From: Seleniivibrio woodruffii
GTDB taxonomy: Bacteria > Chrysiogenota > Deferribacteres > Deferribacterales > Geovibrionaceae
Length of the DNA stretch: 64,000 nucleotides
Reading direction: 5' to 3'
Assembly: GCF_004339245.1 (NCBI RefSeq)
Contig: NZ_SMGG01000003.1
Span: 992,770 to 1,056,769, forward strand
Positions within the stretch are counted from its first letter, which is position 1. Every line of letters starts with the position of its first letter. The notes under the pieces are model-generated. The model was not told where the DNA came from, ran no database searches, and saw nothing but the letters and a program-made list of their open reading frames with translations. The position numbers were made by a program, and so were the translations under genes. This document shows positions 52,400 through 60,691 of this stretch, in pieces.

Positions 52400-52466
52400 G
52401 GTAAACCTCCGAATAGATCATGAAATCTATTGCATATTTATGATGATGAAAACGTCCACCCCTTTG

Positions 52467-52514
52467 AGCGGCAATATAACGATGTCAGCGGCGGAATATT
52501 GAATTAAGCGGCGG
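52467..52514. promoter_or_regulatory. Three phased direct repeats upstream of cstA
   Basis: AGCGGC occurs at 52467, 52488 and 52507, intervals of 21 and 19 bases, the last two extended to AGCGGCGG. They lie 68-115 bases upstream of the cstA start. Spacing near two helical turns suits binding on one face of DNA. The rest of the 346-base gap up to 52745 is very AT-rich with no clear feature. Confidence 0.45.
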
Positions 52515-52745
52515 TGAATTCAGCATGAAAACTATCCGATGGCTGTAAAGATTGTTAAGAAGAATAACGGCATATGCTTATTAAGGAGCTATGGTTCACA
52601 TAAACCGCTATTGATACGTTAATATTTAATTATTGGATTATGAGTATATGATAATAATAAAATATATTATTTGCGTTTTATAAATCACTGTTGATTATGA
52701 ATAATTCAGAGGTAGGCTTTATTTATAATCAATGTGAGGTGTTTT

Positions 52746-52979
52746 ATGAACGCTGTTTACAGGTTATTTGACGGTGTTGTTCTGAGCACGAAGATAGTTT
52801 TTGCGGCGGCCTTCTTTTTGTTCCTCTTTTTATACTACAGCTGGCTTACGTCTGAAGGCATAGGCGGAATCTTTCTGAGTCTCGCCGCCTCCGCAGCCGC
52901 AACGGTATTCTTTATGCCTCTGTATGTTGTTCCCATAGCTGTTGTCGGGATTCTGGCGGGGTATCTGAAAAGGGCTTAA
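52746..52979 (+). CDS. Small two-segment membrane protein, unknown
   Basis: A 77-residue protein starting MNAVYRLFDGVV. Two hydrophobic segments are visible (about residues 16-35 and 40-72), with a basic C-terminus KRA. No family was recognised. GAGGTG lies before the ATG at 52746. Its stop overlaps the convergent smc stop by four bases. It stands alone between cstA and smc. Confidence 0.6.
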   Translation: MNAVYRLFDGVVLSTKIVFAAAFFLFLFLYYSWLTSEGIGGIFLSLAASAAATVFFMPLYVVPIAVVGILAGYLKRA

Positions 52980-55900
52980 AGCACAACTGACAGGATTCTT
53001 GAAACGCCGGGTTCCTGCATTGTGACCCCGTAAATTGAGTCTGCCTCAGCCATTGTCTTCTGGTTGTGGGTGATTATTACAAACTGGGTGTCTGCGGACA
53101 GGGTCTGCACCATGCGGATGAATCTGTCGATGTTGTTGTCGTCCAGCGGTGCATCTATTTCGTCGAGGAAACAGAAGGGTGTGGGACGATAGAGGAACAG
53201 AGCGAAAAGGAGCGTACACGCACCCATAGCCTTCTCCCCGCCTGACATCAGGTTCATGTTCTGAAGTCTTTTGCCGGGGGGCTGGATGAAGATCTCCACT
53301 CCGCTGTTCAGCACGTCGTCGGGGTTGGTCAGCGTCAGCTCGCATGTGCCCTGTCCGAACAGGATAGAGAAGACACGCACGAAATTCTTTTTGACCCCTT
53401 CAAAGGTCTCGCTGAATATCTGCGTCGTGTTCTCGTCCATCTCACGGATCAGTTCGTGGATGCTGGCCACAGCCTCTTCCAGATCGTTCTTCTGTTTGGT
53501 CAGGAACTCGTTGCGCTCCTGAATCTCGTTATATTCGGATTCTGCTGTCATGTTCAGGGGGCCAAGCTCGTCGATCTCACGCTCGATGCCTGTCAGCTCG
53601 GTTTTGGCCTTAACGGGCTGGAAGTCCTCGATATCCATATCGAAATCTTTGACATCCATCTGGAATTTATCTTCAAACGCTTCACGCAGGTTGGTTATAT
53701 CAGCTTCCTGACGCTCTTTCTTCTTCTCTGCGTCAAAGATATCGTCTTCGATGGCTCTTATTTCGAGGTTATATTTGTCGATCTGCCTGCCCGTGTCCTC
53801 CTGTTCCTTTTCGGTTTCGGCGATCTGGGCATCCAGTCGGAATTTCTCTTCGTTAAGGTTATGACGCTTTTTGATGATATCCTGAAACTCGCCTTTTTTG
53901 GCTTCCAGACGGTCTTTCAGGTTTACTATGTCGGATGTGAGAAGCTGGGAGAGTCTGTTTTTTGCGGCGTTCTGCTTAACGGTTGATTCGGCTATATCCT
54001 TGTCAATGAATCCAAGTTCACGCACGAAACCGTTTATGCTCTCCTGAACGCCTCTCAGTTCAACCTTATAGGCCGAGTGTTCGTCCCTTACGTCCTCATA
54101 CATTGCGTCTATGTCTTCCAGCTTGCTGCTGAGTTCCTCTTTGCGCTGTTCGGCATCGGCCATCTGGGCAGAGAGGTCTTTGTTCTGCTTGGTGTAGAGT
54201 TCTATTTTTTCGTAACTGCGCTTGATCTCGTTGTCGATGTTGGCTATCTCGCTGTCGATAATGGCCGCACGCTTCGCCATGCGCTCGTGTCTCTGTTTAA
54301 TGTCGGCTATGCTGCGTTCCTTGTCCTTTATGTCCAGAGTTGCCGTCTGCTTCATCTGCTGAAGCTCTTCCAGCTTGTCGGAGATGGTCTCCAGACTGTC
54401 TGAGATTTCCGGGATCTGATCGCTTATGCCTTCCAGAGCATTTTCTGCGTCCTCCAGTTCCGTTGTGCACTGGGTTATCTCACTCTGGAGCCTGACCACA
54501 GCCTCCCGCTTGTCGTCCGCACCGGGTTTTCTGTAGATAAGTCCGTTGACGATAACGGCTCCGTCGGCTCTTACGGTGTTCTCCGCGTTGCGCAGAAGCT
54601 CCTGAACGTCGGAATCGAAAACGAATCTGACCGTCTGCTTGACCTCTGCAACGCCCCGCAGGACATCATCTTTTTTTGAGGATGGAAAGACTATTATGTC
54701 GCCCAGCTCACGAACGAGGGTGGGGCTGAGTTTTTCAAGGAGCAGATATCCGCCGAATTTTTCGGTGAGTGCCGAGTTGTCCTGTCCGGATGTTTCGGCC
54801 TTCAGCCTGTTCTGGAGCATTGCAAGTTTTGAGCGTGCGGAGTTTACCTCCAGCTTCTTCTCATTAGCCTTGTTCTCCAGCAGATTCAGTTCGTCTTTCA
54901 GCTCCGAGTATTTTTCTTTATATGTGTCAAGTGTATCGTCGATGGTCTCAATTTCCGTGCGCAGGCGGTTTATCTCCTGCTCAGTGACGATTATGTTGTT
55001 TTCTGTGAACTGGGTGTCCCGTATGCTCTCTTCCTTCTCCTGCGCCAGACGCTCCTTGTCCTTTTCATAGCGTCCCAGCATGGTTTCGTTCTGGAAGATG
55101 GCGTTTCTGGTTTCCGATGCCCTGTGGGCGGTTTTCAGATATTCCTCGTCGGCGGCGAACAGCTCCTCTTTGATATCCTCGCGCATGGTTTCATATCCGC
55201 TGATGCGCTCTTCTATCTCGTCTATCTTTTCCTGAAGAGATGCTGTCTTTTCGCTCTGGGAGGCCTTCGCTTCGAGGATTCCGGCTCTGCGGTCGGTGAG
55301 TTCGCCCAGTTTTTTCTGGAGAAACTCTATGTCGCTGTGCAGGGTTTCCTTGCTTTTTTCTGCGGCCTCTATCTCGTTTTCAAGGAGCCTGATGTCGGCT
55401 TCGGCTCTGCCCGATTCCGCTTCGGCCTTGATTATAGCGTCGTTCTTTTCGTTGAAGTTCCTTCTCAGCTCCGCCGCTTTCTGGCGCAGTGCCGTCTCCG
55501 CCGCTGTGAGCTTTGCGAACTTCTCGGTGTGAGACGAAAGGTTTATCTTCATCTCGTTTATGGCTTGCAGAGCTTCGGAAAGCTCTTCGAATGTCTTTTT
55601 ATATCTGTGGAAGATTATTGATTTCTGAAGTGAGGACTGGCGTTTGGCCAGATCACGGTATCTGCGGACCTTCTCCGCCTGCAAGGTCAGGGTTTCAAGC
55701 TGCCCCCTTATCTCCGCCAGAATGTCGGTGACACGGCTAAGGTTGTCCTTGGTCTGATTAAGCCTGCGTTCGGCATCCTTTTTGCCCTCTTTAAAGCGCA
55801 TGACCCCTGCTGTCTCCTCAAAGAAAGACCTGAGGTCTTCTGGGGTTGACTGGATTATCTTGTCGACCTTTCCCTGTTCGATTATGGAGATGGATTTTGT

Positions 55901-56311
55901 TCCGAGGCCTGAGTCGTAGAATATTTCACGGATGTCTTTCAGACGGCATTTTTTGCCGTTGATCAGATAGTCCCTTTCGCCTGTGCGGTAGTGCTTTCTG
56001 GTGACGGTTATCTCGCTGAACGAGCCCCATTTCGCCGTGAGGTTTTCGGGCAGTTCCGAAAGGGTGAGCGACACTTCGGCAAAACCGGATGCCTTTCTGT
56101 GCTGTGAGCCGGCGAAGATGACATCGTCCATGTCCGCTCCCCGTAGCTCCTTTGCGCTCTGCTCACCGAAGATCCACCTGATAGCGTCCAGAATATTGCT
56201 TTTGCCGGAACCGTTGGGGCCGATAACGCAGGTTATCCCACCGGGGAACTCAATGACGGTCTTGTCCACAAAAGATTTAAAGCCCTGAACCGTAAGCGAT
56301 TTGAATTTCAT
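52976..56311 (-). CDS. smc: Chromosome segregation protein SMC
   Basis: An 1111-residue SMC ATPase that compacts and segregates the chromosome with ScpAB. The N-terminal head has Walker A GPNGSGKS (residues 31-38). Two long coiled coils flank a hinge at about residues 495-605. The C-terminal head has the signature LMSGGEKAMGA and Walker B FCFLDEIDAPLDD. The length is slightly shorter than the usual 1170-1190, within the coiled coils. The antiparallel order of features is complete, so it is full length. Confidence 0.96.
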   Translation of the reverse strand: MKFKSLTVQGFKSFVDKTVIEFPGGITCVIGPNGSGKSNILDAIRWIFGEQSAKELRGADMDDVIFAGSQHRKASGFAEVSLTLSELPENLTAKWGSFSEITVTRKHYRTGERDYLINGKKCRLKDIREIFYDSGLGTKSISIIEQGKVDKIIQSTPEDLRSFFEETAGVMRFKEGKKDAERRLNQTKDNLSRVTDILAEIRGQLETLTLQAEKVRRYRDLAKRQSSLQKSIIFHRYKKTFEELSEALQAINEMKINLSSHTEKFAKLTAAETALRQKAAELRRNFNEKNDAIIKAEAESGRAEADIRLLENEIEAAEKSKETLHSDIEFLQKKLGELTDRRAGILEAKASQSEKTASLQEKIDEIEERISGYETMREDIKEELFAADEEYLKTAHRASETRNAIFQNETMLGRYEKDKERLAQEKEESIRDTQFTENNIIVTEQEINRLRTEIETIDDTLDTYKEKYSELKDELNLLENKANEKKLEVNSARSKLAMLQNRLKAETSGQDNSALTEKFGGYLLLEKLSPTLVRELGDIIVFPSSKKDDVLRGVAEVKQTVRFVFDSDVQELLRNAENTVRADGAVIVNGLIYRKPGADDKREAVVRLQSEITQCTTELEDAENALEGISDQIPEISDSLETISDKLEELQQMKQTATLDIKDKERSIADIKQRHERMAKRAAIIDSEIANIDNEIKRSYEKIELYTKQNKDLSAQMADAEQRKEELSSKLEDIDAMYEDVRDEHSAYKVELRGVQESINGFVRELGFIDKDIAESTVKQNAAKNRLSQLLTSDIVNLKDRLEAKKGEFQDIIKKRHNLNEEKFRLDAQIAETEKEQEDTGRQIDKYNLEIRAIEDDIFDAEKKKERQEADITNLREAFEDKFQMDVKDFDMDIEDFQPVKAKTELTGIEREIDELGPLNMTAESEYNEIQERNEFLTKQKNDLEEAVASIHELIREMDENTTQIFSETFEGVKKNFVRVFSILFGQGTCELTLTNPDDVLNSGVEIFIQPPGKRLQNMNLMSGGEKAMGACTLLFALFLYRPTPFCFLDEIDAPLDDNNIDRFIRMVQTLSADTQFVIITHNQKTMAEADSIYGVTMQEPGVSRILSVVL

Positions 56312-56422
56312 TCAATATTGTTATTTCAAATCAGTTAAAAAAACAAGTGAAATTGATTTTACAGGTACACATGCTCCAATAAGATGTTAGAATACATGTA
56401 ACGATTTGAGTAGGTAGATACA

Positions 56423-57259
56423 ATGTATGATGTTAATGCAGTTATCAAAAGATTAAAAGAAGGGCTGGACGGCCTTGGCAAAAATCCCACCGAAGAAGAG
56501 CTTAACAATCTGATAACGGGCATATTCGGCTGCCGGCTGTGCGATCTTTCATGCTTTATGACGGACGACGACGTTTTTCAGACCATGCTGGATGCCATTC
56601 CGGTACCCATCTATTTCAAAAACACGGAAGGGCAGTATCTGGCCTGCAACAACTCGCTCTGTATTATGTTTGAGACAGACAGAAAGGATATCATCGGAAG
56701 AACCGCCTATGACTTTTTCCCGCATGAGACAGCGGATATCTTCCGAAAGAGCGATCTTCAGCTTATTCAGGAGGAGTCGGAGGAGAGGCTTGAACACAGG
56801 GGGCTGACCACCGACGTTACCGACGGTTTCCATGTTATCCACAAACGTGCTTTTAAGCGCAAAGGCAAGGTTGAGGGTATTCTCGGCGTTATAATGGATA
56901 TGTCGGAGCTGAAAAGGGTTGAGGATACCGCATGGGAATCCGAAGCTTTCTTTAAAGCCCTTTTCATAATGTCGCCCACGCCGATTGTAATTGTAAACAG
57001 TTTCAATATTGTCACTGATATGAACAAGGCCGCCGTTGACTTCTTTCCGGAGGATGAACTGGCGGCGGGGCAGGAAGTTTCCGCACTCTTCTCCAGATAC
57101 TCAGACCTTGAGAAGGTGATGTCGGCTAACAACAGCGTTGTGCGTGTCAATGTGAACACAAAGTCCGGCGAGCAGGAGATGATCGTCATGGTTATTGTTA
57201 ACATCATGCACGGAGAGCCTCACAGGGCTATTAAATTCATCAGAACGGATATTGCATGA
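56423..57259 (+). CDS. Protein with two PAS domains and no output domain
   Basis: A 278-residue protein. A Cys-containing N-terminal part (residues 1-48, FGCRLCDLSCF) precedes a PAS domain at about 50-165 (MLDAIPVPIYFKNTEGQYLACNN, in pieces) and a second PAS at about 175-278 (MSPTPIVIVNSFNIVTDMNKAA in part). There is no kinase, GGDEF or transmitter region. It probably acts by protein contact. Its stop overlaps the start of the FapA-like gene by four bases, so the two products may work together. Confidence 0.8.
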   Translation: MYDVNAVIKRLKEGLDGLGKNPTEEELNNLITGIFGCRLCDLSCFMTDDDVFQTMLDAIPVPIYFKNTEGQYLACNNSLCIMFETDRKDIIGRTAYDFFPHETADIFRKSDLQLIQEESEERLEHRGLTTDVTDGFHVIHKRAFKRKGKVEGILGVIMDMSELKRVEDTAWESEAFFKALFIMSPTPIVIVNSFNIVTDMNKAAVDFFPEDELAAGQEVSALFSRYSDLEKVMSANNSVVRVNVNTKSGEQEMIVMVIVNIMHGEPHRAIKFIRTDIA

Positions 57260-58683
57260 AACCTCCTCAGCAGCAGTCAAAGCGGGGGGAGACCTTTGAG
57301 GAGTTCAGCTATAAACAGCTGCCCGTCATTGAGATCTCGCCTGACAGAATGATCGCAAGGGTGAAATTTCCGCCCATGCCTCTCTGTGTTGATATATTCA
57401 ACCTTCTGGCCGAGGCCGGAGTCTGCTCCGGAATCGACACTATGACTGTGAGAGAGCTGAACCAAATGCTTACCAACGGCGAAAGGCTTGAGGAGACATA
57501 CATAGTCGCCAGAGGCCGGGAACCCTCGGACGGTATGGATGGAGAGCTTATTCTGCGCTCCACCCGCCCTCAGGACGTCATTCTATCATCAGATGAACTT
57601 GTCAGTGTTGACTACAGAATATACAAGCAGAAACAGTTGGCTCTTGCAGAGATGGAACAGCCCATCGCAATGATAATTAACCCCACGGAGGGCAGAGACG
57701 GCGTTGATGTCACCGGAAAGAGCGTTCCGGCAAAACCCGGACAGGATGTTAAGCTGGATCTGGGGCGAAATGTTTACATCAGCGGAAAGAAGGTTATCAG
57801 CAGGATTGACGGTCTTGTGGAATACGGCAGGGTAAACGGCATAATATATCTTGATGTCAGTCAGGTATACATCGTTAAAGAGGATGTGGATTTCACCACA
57901 GGAAACATCGATTTCCCGGGTTCTGTCATCGTTAACGGCAGCATCAAGGCCGGTTTTCAGGTCAGAGCCAGAAACGAGGTCATCGCCACCACCATCAGAG
58001 GAAGGGTTATAGCAGGCGGCGGCGTCACTGCACGTCAGGGCATCATAGGCGGACAGGAACCTGCGGATATCTACTCCGAAGGCTCGGTCTACGCCAAATT
58101 TGTCCACAAGGCAAAGATAATAACCAACGAAGGCGTCTACGTTAAAAAATCCATAATGGCGTCTGAAATATATGCGGAAAAAGAGGTGATAGTCGACGGG
58201 GCGCCGGGCAGTATCATCGGCGGTAAGATATTTTCGGTAAAAGAGATCTCCGCCAAGGTCTACGGGTCTGAAAGCTATGTTAAGACAGAAGTGGCGATCT
58301 TTACCTCCGTTAAAGACGTTGTTGATATGAAAAAACTTGTGGCTCAGAGATTTGAAACATCAAAAATGCTGAACAAGCTGGAAAACTATCTGGGCAACAA
58401 CAAAGAGATCCTGATGAGGCAGGGAGAGAGCAAGCGTGCCATGATAGACAAACTCCTGAGAAAAAGGGAGCAGATGCGCAAGGAGATAGCCTCTCTGGAC
58501 AGCATGATAAAAGAGCTTCAGGGAAAACTGGTGATGAACAGCACGGGGCGTATAGAGGTTCAGAGGCATGCTTATCCGGAAGTTAAGTTCATGATAGGCG
58601 GCAGGTTTGTTCTTACCACCGAAAAGACAAAAAGAGGAACGTATTATTTTGACAAAAAGACCGAAGAGGTGGAATTCCGCTGA
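57256..58683 (+). CDS. FapA/DUF342 family protein
   Basis: A 475-residue DUF342 (FapA, flagellar assembly protein A) protein. The central right-handed beta-helix shows ITPTEGRDGVDVTGK-like sequence (INPTEGRDGVDVTGKSVPAKPG in part), GNIDFPGSVIVNGSIKAG and GGGVTARQGIIGG. A coiled coil of about 60 residues follows (370-430), then a small C-terminal domain. Some relatives affect polar flagellum placement and cell-surface localisation. It overlaps the PAS gene by four bases. Confidence 0.85.
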   Translation: MKPPQQQSKRGETFEEFSYKQLPVIEISPDRMIARVKFPPMPLCVDIFNLLAEAGVCSGIDTMTVRELNQMLTNGERLEETYIVARGREPSDGMDGELILRSTRPQDVILSSDELVSVDYRIYKQKQLALAEMEQPIAMIINPTEGRDGVDVTGKSVPAKPGQDVKLDLGRNVYISGKKVISRIDGLVEYGRVNGIIYLDVSQVYIVKEDVDFTTGNIDFPGSVIVNGSIKAGFQVRARNEVIATTIRGRVIAGGGVTARQGIIGGQEPADIYSEGSVYAKFVHKAKIITNEGVYVKKSIMASEIYAEKEVIVDGAPGSIIGGKIFSVKEISAKVYGSESYVKTEVAIFTSVKDVVDMKKLVAQRFETSKMLNKLENYLGNNKEILMRQGESKRAMIDKLLRKREQMRKEIASLDSMIKELQGKLVMNSTGRIEVQRHAYPEVKFMIGGRFVLTTEKTKRGTYYFDKKTEEVEFR

Positions 58684-59772
58684 TCAGATACTGAGAAATT
58701 TTGCGTTGAAAACGTAGCCCTTTTCCGATTCTTCAATCAATCCCATATCCAGAAATTTTTTGATGTCCCTTGCCGCAGTGGTTCGGCTCACCTTTCCGTA
58801 ATAGTTTGTGAAAGGTTTTTTGAGCAGCATATCCTCATAGCTGAACGAGGTTCCGGTTTTGTAGAGCATCATCAGAAAATCGTGCTGTCTTGATATCAGT
58901 TCCTTGTCGTGCAGAAGTCCGGCGAGATACTTTTCAACGCTGTTCTGTCTGATGTATGAAAGGTTTGTCCGTGTTCCCTGTCCGATGGAGAGGATCAGTC
59001 TGCGGGAAACGAACTCGGCAAAGGCTGATATGTCGGATGTTTCGTAAAACTTTGCCACAGAGGAATAATATTCGTCACGGTTCTGCGCATAGACCTCCTG
59101 AAGCAGGAAAGGCAGTGCGTTCAGCCCGTGTCTGCGCATCATGAAGATTTCGGCTATTTTTGCGGTTTTTCCGTTCACGGAAACGAACGGCTGAATTTTT
59201 TTAAGGTGCAGATGTATCAGAAGGCCTTTCATCAGGGGGCTGAGACCTGCGGTTTCGGCACATGTCAGCCATTCTGTCAGATGTTTCATCAGAAAGTTTA
59301 TATCCAGCGCCGAGGCGGGGGGAGAATAGTTTGATATGAACGCCTTATCCTCGCACTGAGCGGACATTTTCCGGTAAACTCCCGGTTCGGGCTTGTCCAG
59401 ATTTTTTGTCAGCTCCGCATGGATATCGGAGATAAGCTCTGTCGTCAGCGGCTCCGTCAGCCTGTTTTCGGCTGTCTGCAGAGCGTAGTAAACGTTTATG
59501 GCCTCAATGGAGCTTGAATCCTGAGTAAAGTTGCTCCTGTCGTGGGTTATGATCCTTGAAACCTGTTCATAGGTGACCCTGCTTTCGTCCATGTTCAGAA
59601 TGCTGTATACGCATCTGGCCATGATGCTGTCGGTGAGATACGAGAACGCACGGGGCTGCGAAGGGATATCCAGAAGCATCTCCAGCGCCGACACCAGAGG
59701 GAGCGCATCGGAAGATATGCCCGAATTAAAAACATATCTGCTTGAATGAAAAGTATTTACAGTCCTCACCAC
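58684..59772 (-). CDS. Fic-domain protein with degenerate active site
   Basis: A 362-residue protein with Fic N-terminal, Fic and C-terminal winged helix parts. The inhibitory helix is recognisable (SSSIEA, residues 86-91). The Fic motif HPFxDGNGRxxR, expected near residue 194, reads QPFVSVNGKTAK. The catalytic His, the acidic metal ligand, the first Gly and both Arg are changed. AMPylation is therefore unlikely. The winged helix suggests a regulatory role. The start is one of two adjacent GTG codons at 59772 and 59769. mazG lies upstream on the same strand. Confidence 0.8.
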   Translation of the reverse strand: MVRTVNTFHSSRYVFNSGISSDALPLVSALEMLLDIPSQPRAFSYLTDSIMARCVYSILNMDESRVTYEQVSRIITHDRSNFTQDSSSIEAINVYYALQTAENRLTEPLTTELISDIHAELTKNLDKPEPGVYRKMSAQCEDKAFISNYSPPASALDINFLMKHLTEWLTCAETAGLSPLMKGLLIHLHLKKIQPFVSVNGKTAKIAEIFMMRRHGLNALPFLLQEVYAQNRDEYYSSVAKFYETSDISAFAEFVSRRLILSIGQGTRTNLSYIRQNSVEKYLAGLLHDKELISRQHDFLMMLYKTGTSFSYEDMLLKKPFTNYYGKVSRTTAARDIKKFLDMGLIEESEKGYVFNAKFLSI

Positions 59773-59823
59773 AACCTCTGTAAATTGATTACCGACCTAA
59801 GATTATTACCGATATACTTAGAA

Positions 59824-60600
59824 TTATTCAAGGTTTTTTGCTTCAATCCACAGATTTTCCATTTCTTCCAGCGTTGCTTCCTCACACGAACGCCCTTTGG
59901 CCTTAAGCTCACGCTCAATATGTTTAAACCGTTTCACAAATCTGTCATTGGCCTTTCTGAGAGCCTCGTCCGGATTTACCTTGCAGAAGCGGGACATGTT
60001 TATCACTGCGAAAAGAACATCGCCCAGTTCGTGTTCCATAGCGTCTTTGTCGCCGCTTTCAAAAGCCTCATGAAACTCCTGAACCTCTTCTGTCAGCTTG
60101 GCGAAGCAGTCCTCGGGCTTTTCCCAGTCGAAACCGACCTTGCGAACCTTCTCCTGAATTTTCAGCGCTCGCATAACCGAAGGATAGGCGGCGGGGATAT
60201 CGTTCAGGATTGATTCCGCAAGCTTTGCCTTCTTCTCCTGTTTCTTTATCTCGTCCCAGTTTGCCAGCACCTCGTCGGAACTGGTCAGATTTTCTGTTCC
60301 GAAAACGTGAGGATGTCTCCGAATTAACTTGGCGTTAACTTCTGAGATGACCTCATCGAGGCTGAACCTGCTTTCGTCCTCTGCCATGACACTGTGAAAG
60401 ACGGTGTGAAAGAGCACATCGCCCAGTTCTTCACGAATGTTCGCAATATCCTCTTTGTCCAAAGCATCAAGAAGCTCAAAAGCTTCCTCGATGAACTGGT
60501 TTTTCACCGAGAAAAGATGCTGTTCTCTGTCCCACGGACAACCCTCCTCGCTGCGGAGTTTTCTTACGGTATTTACAAGTTTTTCAAATTCAGTGCTCAT
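59824..60600 (-). CDS. mazG: Nucleoside triphosphate pyrophosphohydrolase MazG
   Basis: A 258-residue all-alpha NTP pyrophosphatase with two MazG domains. GCPWDREQ, EEAFELLDAL and REELGDVLFHTVFH carry the ExxE and ExxD metal-binding motifs of the first domain. The second is seen as LTEEVQEFHEAF and HELGDVLFAVINMSRF. Length and doubling match E. coli MazG, which clears damaged NTPs. It is divergent from the MCP gene. Confidence 0.95.
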   Translation of the reverse strand: MSTEFEKLVNTVRKLRSEEGCPWDREQHLFSVKNQFIEEAFELLDALDKEDIANIREELGDVLFHTVFHSVMAEDESRFSLDEVISEVNAKLIRRHPHVFGTENLTSSDEVLANWDEIKKQEKKAKLAESILNDIPAAYPSVMRALKIQEKVRKVGFDWEKPEDCFAKLTEEVQEFHEAFESGDKDAMEHELGDVLFAVINMSRFCKVNPDEALRKANDRFVKRFKHIERELKAKGRSCEEATLEEMENLWIEAKNLE

Positions 60601-60605
60601 ACAAT

Positions 60606-60634
60606 TTGCATTCCTGTCCGATTACGTATAAAAT
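60606..60634 (+). promoter_or_regulatory. Predicted promoter of the MCP gene
   Basis: TTGCAT (60606-60611) and TAAAAT (60629-60634) are 17 bases apart. No FliA-type element is seen here. Confidence 0.45.
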
Positions 60635-60691
60635 ATTGTAATTATTAGTTTGTCGAAGCCGGGGAGGCTTTCAACGCTTCTGAGGTGAAGT

